Of a DNA stretch of 64,000 nt, positions 7,371 through 16,443 are shown piece by piece. Each line of letters starts with the position of its first letter. Positions within the stretch are counted from its first letter, which is position 1. Both the position numbers and the translations under genes were made by a program. The notes under the pieces are model-generated. The model saw nothing but the letters and a program-made list of their open reading frames with translations, was not told the DNA's origin and searched no databases. Source of the DNA: Actinomycetes bacterium (lineage in GTDB: Bacteria > Actinomycetota > Acidimicrobiia > Acidimicrobiales > RAAP-2); the NCBI GenBank assembly GCA_021831035.1, contig JAKBNL010000004.1, positions 1-64,000 on the forward strand. The letters are read 5' to 3'.

Positions 7371-8768
7371 GTGCACCTACTGGCCATCGGCGGCAGCGAC
7401 GCCGGGATCGCCGCCGCCCTGCGCGCGCGCGAACTCGACGACACGGTCGAGGTCACCGTGATGCTCGCCGACGAGTTCCCCAACTTCTCCGTCTGCGGCA
7501 TTCCCTACCTCGTCTCGGGCGAGGTCGCCGACTGGCGCGACCTCGCCCACCGACGCCGCGAGGAGATCGAGGCGCTCGGCATCGACGTGGCGACCGCCAC
7601 GACCGCGCTTGCGATCGACGTGGCCGCCCACCGAGTCCGCTCGACCGGCCCCGACGGCGCGGAGCGGTCGACCCCCTACGACCGCCTGGTGGTCGCCACC
7701 GGCGCCACCCCGGTGCTTCCCCCGATCATCGGGCTCGACCGGCTCGGCGCGGCCGACGGGGTCCACGCGCTGCACACGATGGGCGACACGTTCGAGGTCC
7801 TGGCCACGCTCAGCGAGCGCCGCCCCGAGCGCGTGGTCGTCGTCGGGGCCGGCTACGTCGGACTCGAGATGGCCGAGGCCCTCACCCGTCGGGGCCTCGC
7901 CGTGTGCCTCGTCGAGGCGCAGCCCCAGGTCCTGTCGACCCTCGACCCCGAGATCGCCGAGGTCGTCGCCGCTACCCTCGTCGAACACGGGGTCGAGGTG
8001 CGCACCGCGACCACGGTGAGAGAGATCGAGCGCGACGGCGACGAGCTCGTCGTACGCGCGAGGGACCACGGCGCCCGCACCCCCACCGACGTCGAGATGC
8101 GCGCCGGCCTCGTCCTCGTCGTCACGGGCGTCGCCCCCGACACCGCGCTCGCGCGCGCCGCGGGCGCCGCGGTGGGCGCCCGCGGCGCGATCCGGGTGGA
8201 CCGGCGCATGGCGACCGGACTGCCCGACGTCTACGCCGCGGGCGACTGCGTGGTCACCCACCACGCCCTCCTCGGCGAGGGATACCTGCCCCTCGGCACG
8301 ACGGCCCACAAGCAGGGCCGGGTGGCCGGCGAGAACGCCCTGGGCGGCGACCGCCGCTTCGCCGGGAGCCTGGGCACCCAGGTCGTGCGGGTCTTCGAGT
8401 CCGTCGCCGCGCGCACGGGTATCCGCGACCACGAGGCCCGCGACGCCGGCCTCGACCCGCGAACGATCGGCGTGTCGGCCGACGACCACAAGGCGTACTA
8501 CCCGGGCGCGACGAGGGTCGAGGTCCGACTCACGGGCGACGACGCCACCGGCCGACTCCTCGGGGCCCAGTTGGTGGGAACGGTGGCGAGCGCCGTCCAC
8601 AAGCGCGTCGACACGGCCGCCGCCGCCCTGTTCTCGGGCCTCGCCGTCGACGAGCTGAGTGACCTCGATCTCGCCTACACCCCGCCCCTCGGCAGCCCTT
8701 GGGACGTGCTGCAGGTCGCGGCCCAGCGCTGGCGGGCCGAGGCGTCCGCGCCGCCGGTCGCCCGGTGA
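7371..8768 (+). CDS. FAD/NAD(P)-dependent disulfide oxidoreductase (CoA-disulfide-reductase-like)
   Basis: This 465-aa flavoprotein has an N-terminal FAD-binding GGSDAG, a single redox Cys (C42) in FSVCGIPYLVSG, a second dinucleotide fold (VVVVGAGYVGLEMAEAL, about 160-180), the FAD motif VYAAGDCV near 290, and a C-terminal dimerisation domain. The one active-site Cys in CGIPY marks the CoA-disulfide reductase/NADH oxidase subgroup. GTG at 7371 follows GGAGACCACC. The 19-bp gap after acr3 implies co-transcription, so a role in thiol redox balance or arsenate/arsenite handling is likely but inferred. Confidence 0.85.
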   Translation: MHLLAIGGSDAGIAAALRARELDDTVEVTVMLADEFPNFSVCGIPYLVSGEVADWRDLAHRRREEIEALGIDVATATTALAIDVAAHRVRSTGPDGAERSTPYDRLVVATGATPVLPPIIGLDRLGAADGVHALHTMGDTFEVLATLSERRPERVVVVGAGYVGLEMAEALTRRGLAVCLVEAQPQVLSTLDPEIAEVVAATLVEHGVEVRTATTVREIERDGDELVVRARDHGARTPTDVEMRAGLVLVVTGVAPDTALARAAGAAVGARGAIRVDRRMATGLPDVYAAGDCVVTHHALLGEGYLPLGTTAHKQGRVAGENALGGDRRFAGSLGTQVVRVFESVAARTGIRDHEARDAGLDPRTIGVSADDHKAYYPGATRVEVRLTGDDATGRLLGAQLVGTVASAVHKRVDTAAAALFSGLAVDELSDLDLAYTPPLGSPWDVLQVAAQRWRAEASAPPVAR

Positions 8769-8960
8769 GCGCCGGCGCGCACCGCGGCGCCCCCGCCGAC
8801 CGGCCGGACCCCGAGGCGGCTCGGTTAGCGTGAAGCCCGACGTCCCCTCGCGAGGACACCGCGCGGGGTGAAAAGCGTTCAGTCCTCGGGGGTCGCGCGG
8901 GGACCGGACGCGGAGTAGAGAGTGGGGTGCCGCCACGACGGCGCGCCAGGAGGAAGAGTC

Positions 8961-10325
8961 ATGCCGTTCACGTCCGTCAACCCCGCCACCGGGGAGGTCG
9001 TCGCCGAGTTCGAGGGGCACACGCCCGAGCAGATCGAGGCCGCCGTCGCGCTGTCGGCGCGCACCTTCCGCGCGTGGCGCGACACCCCGTTCAAGGACCG
9101 CGGCGAGCTGATGAACCGGGCCGCCCAGATCCTCGAGGACGAGGTCGACGAGGTCGGTGCCATGCTCACCAGTGAGATGGGCAAGACCCACGCTCAGGCC
9201 AAGGCCGAGGTGCTCAAGTGCGCCAAGACGATGCGCTACTACGCCGAGCACGCCGAGTCGATGCTCGCCGAGGAGATCATCGCCTCGCCGGCGAGCCGTA
9301 GCGGCGTCCGCTACGAGCCGCTCGGGCCGGTGCTCGCGGTGATGCCCTGGAACTTCGCGCTCTGGCAGGCGGTGCGCTTCGCGGCGCCCGCGATCATGGC
9401 CGGCAACGTCGGCATCTTGAAGCACGCCTCGAACGTCCCGCGCTCGGCGAAGTTCCTCGAGGAGCTCTTCCGCCGCGCCGGCTTCCCTGAGGGTGTCTTC
9501 GTCACCCTGTTCCTCTCCCACCAAGCCGCCGCCGAGCTCATCGCCGACGACCGCGTCGCCGCGGTGACCCTCACGGGCTCGGAGGCGGCCGGCAAGACCG
9601 TGGCCGCCCAGGCCGGGGCCGCGCTGAAGAAGTGCGTACTCGAGCTCGGCGGCTCGGACGCCTTCATCGTGGCGAGCTCGGCCGACATGGCCCGCACGAT
9701 CCCCCTGGCCGTGACGGCCCGCATCCAGAACAACGGCCAGAGCTGCATCGCCTCGAAGCGCTTCATCGTGGTGCGAGAGCGCGCCGAGGAGTTCATCGAG
9801 GGCTTCACGAAGGCGATGGGCGAGGTCGTCGTGGGTGACCCGATGGACCCGGCGACCGGGATGGGCCCCCTCGTGAGCCGGGCCCAGCGCGAGGAGCTCG
9901 ACGCCCAGGTGCGCGAGTCGGTCGCCAAGGGCGCCGTCGTGCGCACCGGGGGCACGGTCCTCGACGGCCCCGGCTTCTACTACGCCCCGACCGTCCTCAC
10001 CGACGTGCCGGGCGACTCGCGCGCCGGGTGCGAGGAGCTCTTCGGACCGGTGGCGGTCGTCGAGGTCGTCGAGGACCTCGACGAGGCTATCCGCGTCGCC
10101 AACGCCACGCCCTGGGGGCTCGGCGGCTCGATCTGGGCCACCGACCCCGCCGAGATCGAGCGGGCGATCGCCGGGGTGGAGGCCGGGATGGTCTTCGCCA
10201 ACGCCGTCGTCGCCTCGACGCCCGAACTGCCCTTCGGGGGCATCAAGCGCTCGGGCTACGGCCGTGAGCTCTCGGTGCTGGGCATCCGCGAGTTCACTAA
10301 CGCCAAGACCTTCTACATCGCCTAG
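8961..10325 (+). CDS. NAD(P)-dependent succinate-semialdehyde dehydrogenase family protein
   Basis: This 454-aa aldehyde dehydrogenase oxidises an aldehyde, most likely succinate semialdehyde to succinate. It shows the cofactor motif PWNFALWQAVR (about 129-139), TGSEAAGK, the general base E228 in LELGGSD and the nucleophile C262 in NNGQSCIASKRF. It belongs to the shorter class beginning PFTSVNPATGE, seen in actinobacterial GabD-like enzymes. ATG at 8961 is preceded by AGGAGGAAGAG. A TAGCGT -10-like box lies at 8826-8831, suggesting a leader of about 130 nt. It stands alone, so the physiological aldehyde is uncertain. Confidence 0.88.
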   Translation: MPFTSVNPATGEVVAEFEGHTPEQIEAAVALSARTFRAWRDTPFKDRGELMNRAAQILEDEVDEVGAMLTSEMGKTHAQAKAEVLKCAKTMRYYAEHAESMLAEEIIASPASRSGVRYEPLGPVLAVMPWNFALWQAVRFAAPAIMAGNVGILKHASNVPRSAKFLEELFRRAGFPEGVFVTLFLSHQAAAELIADDRVAAVTLTGSEAAGKTVAAQAGAALKKCVLELGGSDAFIVASSADMARTIPLAVTARIQNNGQSCIASKRFIVVRERAEEFIEGFTKAMGEVVVGDPMDPATGMGPLVSRAQREELDAQVRESVAKGAVVRTGGTVLDGPGFYYAPTVLTDVPGDSRAGCEELFGPVAVVEVVEDLDEAIRVANATPWGLGGSIWATDPAEIERAIAGVEAGMVFANAVVASTPELPFGGIKRSGYGRELSVLGIREFTNAKTFYIA

Positions 10326-10429
10326 CCCACCGTCGCCTCACCCCGCGTCACCTCGCGCTGTCGCGGGCTCGCCACGCCGTCACCAGGTCCTCTAGGCTCC
10401 CCTCACACCTCGACGGTGACGGAGGTCAC

Positions 10430-13400
10430 GTGGCGGACTCAGGCGAGGGCGAGCCCACGGGGCGCGGCGACGTCCTCGGGGACGGGCTCGGCTTCTACGC
10501 GCTCGTCTTCACCGACATCGTCCGCTCGACCGAGCAGCGCCGCCGCCTGGGCGACGCGCGCGCCGACGCCGTCCACGGCGAGGTCGACGCACTGACCCGG
10601 CGGACCTTCGCCCGCTTCCACGGCGTCGTCGTCAAGGGGCTCGGCGACGGTATCCTCGCCGTCTTTAGGGCACCGAGCGAGGCCGTCGAGGCCACCCTCG
10701 AACTCCAGCACCGCCTCCGGCGCCGCAACGTCGCGGCGGAGGTCCCCGTCGAGATCCGCATCGGTGTGACCGTCGGCGAGATCGACGTGGCCGGCGGCGA
10801 CGTCCTCGGCTACCCCGTGAACGAGGCCTCGCGCCTGTGCGACGCGGCCGAGGCCAACGGCGTCCTGGTCAGTGAGCTCGCCCTGGCCTTCGCTCGGCGC
10901 GCGGAGGTCGACGCGGGCGAGCCGGTCGAGGTGACGGTCACGGCGTCGGCCGAGCCCGCGATCGCCCGACCTCTCCTCATCGGACGCTCGATGCGCGCCC
11001 TCGTCGGACTACCCGAGGCGCTGGCCCGCGCCGACCGGTCCGAGGAGTTCGTCGGTCGGGGCGAGGAGCTCACTCGCCTGCGCGCGGCGTGGGCGCACGC
11101 GATCGCCGGTCGGGGCGAGGTTGCGATCGTCACCGGCGAGCCGGGCGCGGGCAAGACGACGCTCCTCGCGCGCCTGGCGCTCGAGGCGGCCGACCAGGGC
11201 GCGATCGTGCTCTACGGACGCTGCGACGAGCGGGTCGCCTCACCCTACGAGCCCTTCGTCGAGGCCCTTGGCCACTTCGTGGACCACTGTCCGGGCGAGG
11301 AGCTCGTCGAGCTGCTCGGACCCGTCGCCGCGGAGCTCGGCCGGATCCTGCCCGGCCTCGCCCACCGACTCGGGTCGGGGCTCGACACGCCGCTCGCCGA
11401 CCCCGAGTCGGCGCGCTGGCGCCTCCTCGAGTCCGCCCGCCGGGGACTGGGGGCGCTCAGCGGGCGCGACCCCGTGCTCCTCGTCGTCGACGACCTGCAC
11501 TGGGCCGACAGCGCCAGCCTCGACCTCCTCGACCGCGTGATGCGCGAGGCCGCCTCGACGCGGCTGATGGTCGTGCTCGCCCTGCGTCCGTGGGACCCCG
11601 GGGCCAACCCCGAGGTCGCGCGCGTCCTCGCCGACCGCCACCGCTACGGCGTGGGCGAGGTCGAGGTCGCCCTCGGCGGGCTCGCCCCCGCGGAGGTCTC
11701 GACCCTCGTCGCGAGGATGACCCATCGCGACGACCTCGACGACGCCCGGATCGAGCAGCTGTGGTCGATCACCGGGGGCCACCCCCTCTTCGTCACCCAA
11801 GTCCTGCGCGCCCGCCAGGGCGACGAGGTCATCCCGGCCCAGCTGCCCCGGGGTCTCACCGAGGTCCTCGAGCGCCAGCTGGCGCGCCTCGGGCCGTTGA
11901 CCCGCGCCGCGCTCGACGTCGCGGCCCTCGCCGGCCACCGCTTCGAGATCGCCCTCGTGGCCGAGGTGCTCGGCACCGGGCGGTCCGACGCCGTGGAGGC
12001 CCTCGACGAGGCCACGCGCGCGGGCATCGTCCGCGCCCTTAGCGGCGTGCCGCTGCGCTACGAGTTCACCCACGCCCTGGTGCGTGACGTGCTCGAGGAC
12101 GAGGTCGGCGAGGCGCGGCGACGCTCGCTGCACGCCGAGCTGGCGAACGGGCTGTCCGCGCTGAGCGGCCTCGAGGACGACGAGCGGGCTCGTCGCCAGG
12201 CGTACCACTGGAGCGAGGCCGGCGAGTTCGGAGACCCGGGCCGCGGCGTTCGCGCCGCGTGCGTCGCGATCGCCGCCTCGCTGCGCTCACTCTCCCTCGC
12301 CGGGGCCTTCGAGATGCTCGAGCGGGCCGAGGCGATGGCGGGGCTGTCGCCCGACCCGGCCCTCGACGCGGAGCTCGCGGTTCTGCGGGCCGAGGCGACG
12401 AGCCTCGCGGCGTCGCCCGATGCCCCCCGGGCCCAGGCCGCGGCGGTCGCCGCCGCGCGCGCGGTGGGCGACCCCGCGCTGCTCAGTCGGGCCGCGCTCG
12501 CCCACTCGCGGGGCTACTTCACGACCTGGGGCCGGCGCGACGCGGGACGCGTCGGGGCCCTCGAGTCCGCCCTCGCCGCCTGCCCCGAGGAGGACCGCGC
12601 GACCCGCGCCCTGCTGCTCGCGCGACTCGCCAACGAGCTGAGCTTCGGTGACGTGGAGCGCCGGCGCTACCGCCTGGCCGACGACGCCCTGGCCCTCGCG
12701 CGCGCGAGCGGGGACGCGTCGGTGCTCGCGCGGGTGCTCGTGCACCGCCAGTACGTGTTCGCCGGACCCGAGCACCTGGCGCTGCGCCTGGCCGAGGGGA
12801 CCGAGCTCGAGGGCCTGGCGCGCGCCGGCGGGGACCGCCTGCTCGAGCTGCACGCCGCGCGACTGCTGAGCGCCGCCAACACCGAGCGGGCCGACGCCGC
12901 CGAGCTCGACCGCTGCGTCGAGCGCGTGGCCCAGCTCAACGAGGAGGTCGACCTCGCGAGCGTGCGCTGGGAGCTCGCCTCGGTACGCGCCAGTCGCGCC
13001 CTTCTAGCCGGTCGACTCGACGACGCGGCGGCGCTCGTCAAGGAGGCCTACAAGCTCGGAACGGCCGCCGGCCAGCTCGACGCCTACATCTTCTCGGGGT
13101 CCCAGCTGATGTACCTCAACTACCTCCGGGGTCGGCTGCCCGAGGTCATGGACGGCTTCCTCGCCGCCCTCCCGAGCGAGGTCGGCGACTACCTCGGTCC
13201 GTGGGTGGTCCGCCAGCTCTTCCTCGCCGGGCGGATCGACGAGGCGCGCGCGCGCTGGGCGACGACGACCTCGACGGCCCTGGCGGACCTGCTCGACGTC
13301 GGGGTGAACGCGGGCCTCGTCCTCGTGTCGTGGGCCCACATGGCCTGGGCGCTCGGTGCGCGCGCCGAGGAGCTCGCGCTCGTGCGCGCGCGCCTCGAGC

Positions 13401-13714
13401 CCCTCGCCGACCAGCTCTTCCAACAGCTCGCCCCCGAGCCCCCCGGCCACCACTTCCTCGGGCTGCTCTGTGACACGGCCGACGAGCCTGGCCCGAGCGA
13501 CGAGCACTTCGCCGCCGCGACCGCGCTCACCCGCCGCGCCGGCGCGCCGACCCTGGAGGCGCTCACCGGTGTGACCTGGGCCGGCATCCTCGCGCGACGG
13601 GGCGAGGTCGAGCGGTCCCGGCGCCTCGCGGCGACCGCCCTCGAGCTCGCGCGCGACTGTCGGGCCCACCAGCTCGAGGGCGACGCCGCCGCGATCCTCG
13701 AGGTGGTCGGATGA
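10430..13714 (+). CDS. Class III nucleotide cyclase fused to AAA ATPase and helical-repeat domain
   Basis: This 1094-aa multidomain protein has an N-terminal cyclase homology domain (about 20-150) with metal Asp residues D29 (FTDIVRST) and D73 (KGLGDGILAVF) and transition-state residues N131 and R135 (VNEASRL), so catalysis looks possible. An AAA/STAND ATPase follows (about 205-500), with Walker A GEPGAGKT (236-243) and Walker B with LLVVDDLHWAD. The rest is Ala/Leu/Arg-rich helical repeats, probably TPR-like. There is no C-terminal LuxR HTH. GTG at 10430 follows GGAGGTCAC. It is coupled to the next gene by an ATGA overlap. The likely role is as a signal-integrating regulator making cAMP. Confidence 0.85.
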   Translation: MADSGEGEPTGRGDVLGDGLGFYALVFTDIVRSTEQRRRLGDARADAVHGEVDALTRRTFARFHGVVVKGLGDGILAVFRAPSEAVEATLELQHRLRRRNVAAEVPVEIRIGVTVGEIDVAGGDVLGYPVNEASRLCDAAEANGVLVSELALAFARRAEVDAGEPVEVTVTASAEPAIARPLLIGRSMRALVGLPEALARADRSEEFVGRGEELTRLRAAWAHAIAGRGEVAIVTGEPGAGKTTLLARLALEAADQGAIVLYGRCDERVASPYEPFVEALGHFVDHCPGEELVELLGPVAAELGRILPGLAHRLGSGLDTPLADPESARWRLLESARRGLGALSGRDPVLLVVDDLHWADSASLDLLDRVMREAASTRLMVVLALRPWDPGANPEVARVLADRHRYGVGEVEVALGGLAPAEVSTLVARMTHRDDLDDARIEQLWSITGGHPLFVTQVLRARQGDEVIPAQLPRGLTEVLERQLARLGPLTRAALDVAALAGHRFEIALVAEVLGTGRSDAVEALDEATRAGIVRALSGVPLRYEFTHALVRDVLEDEVGEARRRSLHAELANGLSALSGLEDDERARRQAYHWSEAGEFGDPGRGVRAACVAIAASLRSLSLAGAFEMLERAEAMAGLSPDPALDAELAVLRAEATSLAASPDAPRAQAAAVAAARAVGDPALLSRAALAHSRGYFTTWGRRDAGRVGALESALAACPEEDRATRALLLARLANELSFGDVERRRYRLADDALALARASGDASVLARVLVHRQYVFAGPEHLALRLAEGTELEGLARAGGDRLLELHAARLLSAANTERADAAELDRCVERVAQLNEEVDLASVRWELASVRASRALLAGRLDDAAALVKEAYKLGTAAGQLDAYIFSGSQLMYLNYLRGRLPEVMDGFLAALPSEVGDYLGPWVVRQLFLAGRIDEARARWATTTSTALADLLDVGVNAGLVLVSWAHMAWALGARAEELALVRARLEPLADQLFQQLAPEPPGHHFLGLLCDTADEPGPSDEHFAAATALTRRAGAPTLEALTGVTWAGILARRGEVERSRRLAATALELARDCRAHQLEGDAAAILEVVG

Positions 13715-14838
13715 ACCGAGCCACGACCCCCGACCACGTCGCCGACGTGGTGGCCATCCCCGATCGGGTGCTGCGCAACTACTGGGTGACCCAGACCTAC
13801 GCGGACCTGTCCCGCGCGCTCGCGAGCCGGCTCGCGCCCGACACCGTGAACTGGTGCACGTTCGGCTGCTGGGCGTCGTCGACGGTCGGGGCCAGCATGC
13901 GCGGCGAGGCGATGCCCGCGTGGCTGGCCGAACGGGTCCGCCTGCCCGACGGCCTCATGGGCGCGGTGGCCGCGACGACCCGCCACCCCGGGTGGTCCTC
14001 GGTGGCCCACCTCGTCGGCGACCTTCGCCCGGACCACGTCCTCGACGTGGTCCGAGAGCTGCTCGGTGAGATGGCGATCAACCTCTCGAACGGCAACACC
14101 GAGGTCTTCGCCGAGATCGCCCCACCGGCCGCCGTCCTGGTCGGTGTCGACGAGCCCACGCCCGAGGCGCGCGCGGCGGTGCTCGCGGCCTGCGACGGCG
14201 CGCCCGAGCTCGACGGCGAGAACTGGCTGGCCGTGGGCTACGGCCACTGGTTGGACGCCCTCGGCGAATCCGACCCGCGTCGACGCAGTCAGCTCGTGCT
14301 GGCCGGGTCGCTGCGCCTCGGCGGCCACGAGCAGAACCACCTCCAGCCGGCGATCGCGGGGGCGATGGACATGGGCGTCGATGAGGCGACCGCGAGGTTA
14401 CGCCAGCGCCTCGGTCGCGACGACCCCCGCGTGGCCGAAGCCGACGGGACGCTCGACCGGGCGCTCGAACCCCTCGCGCGCGCCCTGGGGGACGCGTGGG
14501 GCACGATCATGACCGACGCCTACGGCATCTGGCAGAGCCCGCAGGGCACCTGGCGACTGGACCAGGACGTCCCGATGCCCCCGACGGGCGTCTTCGTTCC
14601 CGCCGACGTCGCCGACCCCGTCGTCGCCGACCTCGCCGCTCTGCGCGCCCGCTTCGATCGGGCCGACCGCGAGGGCCGCGGCAGCGCCGCCCGGGACTGG
14701 GAGAACTTCGACGAGCGGATGAACTTCATCACCAACCTCTTCGTCTCGCGCCACCACTCCCTCGACCTGCTCGCCGAGCCGTTCGACGACGCGACGCGCG
14801 CCGCGATCGCGGCCGACGCCGTGCCCCCCGAGCGGTGA
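13711..14838 (+). CDS. Protein of unknown function, coupled between cyclase and MpaB-type oxygenase
   Basis: I do not recognise this 375-aa protein. It is soluble, with no signal peptide or clear membrane segment. Visible landmarks are NWCTFGCWASSTVG near residue 45, EMAINLSNGNTEVFAEIAPP near 115-135, SLRLGGHEQNHLQPAI near 197-212 and WENFDERMNFITNLF near 330. The His, Glu, Asn and Trp residues in these blocks could form a cofactor or metal site. Its start overlaps the stop of the cyclase gene (ATGA), and its stop overlaps the start of the oxygenase gene (GTGA), so the three are translationally coupled and probably work together. Confidence 0.8.
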   Translation: MNRATTPDHVADVVAIPDRVLRNYWVTQTYADLSRALASRLAPDTVNWCTFGCWASSTVGASMRGEAMPAWLAERVRLPDGLMGAVAATTRHPGWSSVAHLVGDLRPDHVLDVVRELLGEMAINLSNGNTEVFAEIAPPAAVLVGVDEPTPEARAAVLAACDGAPELDGENWLAVGYGHWLDALGESDPRRRSQLVLAGSLRLGGHEQNHLQPAIAGAMDMGVDEATARLRQRLGRDDPRVAEADGTLDRALEPLARALGDAWGTIMTDAYGIWQSPQGTWRLDQDVPMPPTGVFVPADVADPVVADLAALRARFDRADREGRGSAARDWENFDERMNFITNLFVSRHHSLDLLAEPFDDATRAAIAADAVPPER

Positions 14839-16007
14839 GCGGGTCGGCGGGCGCGGCCCGCTTCACCCCGGCGTTCCTCGAGTCGCTGCGCGCCGAGGGC
14901 GACCCGTCGGCCGACGCGGCCGTCGCCGCCTTCTTCCGGTCCGCCGACGCCCAGGGTCCCGCGCTCTACGCCCGTCTCGGACACACCCGTGAACAGGACA
15001 TGGACAACGCCGCGTTCCCGGGGGTGGGGACCTTCGTGCGCGAGCGCCCGCCGTGGCCCGACTGGGCCGACGAGGCGACGGTGCGCGCGGGCCAGGAGGT
15101 CTTCGGCCGTTGGGGGATGCAGCTCTCGTTGGGGCTCTTCCTCGCCTCGCTACCCGCGACGTACCTCTGCGCCAAAGGGACGGTGCCGCTGGTGCGCACG
15201 GCGCGACTGGTGAGCCACCCCCGCCGGCGGATCCTCGAGACCGGCCAGATGATCATCGAGGCGATGACCCCGGGTGCCCTCGTCCCGGGCCAGCGCGGCG
15301 AGCGCGCCGTTCGTCACGTGCGTCTCATGCACGCCACCGTGCGCTACGGACTCACCCACCCCGGCGCCCTCGGCGCGTTGGGCGGTGCCGAGGGCGAGGG
15401 CTGGGACAACGCCCTCGGGGTACCGCTCAACCAGGAGGACCTGCTCGGGACCCTGCTCGCCTTCAGCGCGCTCGGCCTCGACGCGCTGGAGCGCCTGGGG
15501 GTCGCCCTGAGCGAGCGCGAGGCCGAGGCCTACGTGCACGCGTGGAACGTGGTCGGCGCCCAGATCGGCGTGCGCGAGGACCTCCTGCCCCTGTCGGCAC
15601 CCGACGCCCGCCGGGTCGCGACGGCGATCCTCGCCGACCAGCGCTCGGCGAGCGCGGAGGGGCGCGAGCTCATGGCGAGCACGATCGCCGCGATGGACGA
15701 GCTCACCGGCCTGCCGCTCGTGAGGGGGCTCCCCGCGAGCGGCGTGCGCTACTTCCTGGGCGACGCCGACGCCGACCTCCTCGGGATCGCCCCGGCCAAC
15801 TGGACCCGCCACCTCTTTGCCGTGATGCGCCGTCTCGACGGCCCCGTCGATCGCCTCCTCACTCGCCTGCCCGGCCAGCACCGCCTCTCGGCGGTGCTCG
15901 GGCGCCGGGTGGTCACCGGGCTCGAGACCGTCGAGCGGGGGCCCGGGCGACCCCGCTTCGAGATCAGCGAGGAGCTGCGCGCCGCGTGGGGTGTGGCCAC
16001 GCCGTAG
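14835..16007 (+). CDS. DUF2236 / MpaB-like oxygenase family protein
   Basis: This 390-aa protein resembles the DUF2236 family, which includes the ER-bound MpaB oxygenase and the b-type-haem rubber oxygenase Lcp. The core has the family signature RHVRLMHATVRYGL, with the His expected to bind haem, followed by WDNALGVPLNQEDLLGTLLAFS, and upstream GRWGMQLSLGLFLASLPATYLCA. GTG at 14835 overlaps the previous stop, so the start is well fixed. There is no export signal, so it is probably cytoplasmic. Substrate is unknown. A strong GC hairpin follows the stop. Confidence 0.8.
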   Translation: MSGSAGAARFTPAFLESLRAEGDPSADAAVAAFFRSADAQGPALYARLGHTREQDMDNAAFPGVGTFVRERPPWPDWADEATVRAGQEVFGRWGMQLSLGLFLASLPATYLCAKGTVPLVRTARLVSHPRRRILETGQMIIEAMTPGALVPGQRGERAVRHVRLMHATVRYGLTHPGALGALGGAEGEGWDNALGVPLNQEDLLGTLLAFSALGLDALERLGVALSEREAEAYVHAWNVVGAQIGVREDLLPLSAPDARRVATAILADQRSASAEGRELMASTIAAMDELTGLPLVRGLPASGVRYFLGDADADLLGIAPANWTRHLFAVMRRLDGPVDRLLTRLPGQHRLSAVLGRRVVTGLETVERGPGRPRFEISEELRAAWGVATP

Positions 16008-16017
16008 CGACGCGAGG

Positions 16018-16045
16018 CGGTCGGTCCCCGGCGCCGGGCCGACCG
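16018..16045 (+). terminator. GC-rich hairpin after the cyclase-oxygenase operon
   Basis: CGGTCGG (16018-16024) pairs with CCGACCG (16039-16045), enclosing the self-complementary CCCGGCGCCGGG. It lies 10 bp after the stop codon and has no T tract. It probably separates this operon from the copper module. Confidence 0.5.
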
Positions 16046-16132
16046 TCGCTCGTCCCCGCCCGCGGGCCCGTGTGGGCGCCTCGCGGGGTCGAGGTCGCGA
16101 CGACTCCCCGTGCGCACTAGGGACCACCGTCC

Positions 16133-16149
16133 CTACCCCTAGGGGGTGT
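16133..16149 (+). promoter_or_regulatory. CsoR-type operator upstream of the SHOCT/cupredoxin genes
   Basis: TACCCCTAGGGGGTG is a near-perfect palindrome very like the operator before csoR (ATACCCC-TCT-GGGGTAT at 16985-17001) and like known actinobacterial CsoR boxes. It lies 40 bp before the SHOCT gene start, where it could block transcription. Confidence 0.6.
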
Positions 16150-16188
16150 GCCGCGGCCAGCCTGGAGACCGACGACGAGGAGGTCGCC

Positions 16189-16443
16189 GTGTACGGATGG
16201 AACATGACGTCGTGGGGTCCCGGTGGGTGGCTCGTGATGGGAGTCGTCATGCTGGCCTTCTGGGCCCTCATCGTCTTCGGCGTCGTGGCCCTCGTGCGCC
16301 TCACGACGCACCCCGGGACCCGACCGCCGCGTGAGCCGGCCGACTCGGCCCGGGCGATCCTGCGCGAACGCCTGGCCCGGGGCGAGATCAGCCCCGAGGA
16401 GTACGCGACGCGACTCGAGGTCCTCGCTCGAGACGACCGGTGA
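16189..16443 (+). CDS. Small SHOCT-domain membrane protein
   Basis: This 84-aa protein has one membrane helix (about 12-36, GGWLVMGVVMLAFWALIVFGVVALV), a polar linker and a C-terminal SHOCT motif (ARAILRERLARGEISPEEYATRLEVL, about 53-79). SHOCT is a short oligomerisation motif. GTG at 16189 is preceded by GAGGAGG. It overlaps the cupredoxin gene by GTGA and sits behind a CsoR-type operator. SHOCT membrane proteins often accompany copper genes in actinobacteria, but their role is not established. Confidence 0.85.
   Translation: MYGWNMTSWGPGGWLVMGVVMLAFWALIVFGVVALVRLTTHPGTRPPREPADSARAILRERLARGEISPEEYATRLEVLARDDR

Noticed and set aside
7377-9524. 715-aa open frame on the minus strand across the flavoprotein and dehydrogenase genes
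   Set aside because: Its translation is Arg/Gly/Asp/Val-rich with no motifs and lies opposite two genes with clear active-site residues. It is a high-GC codon-bias shadow.
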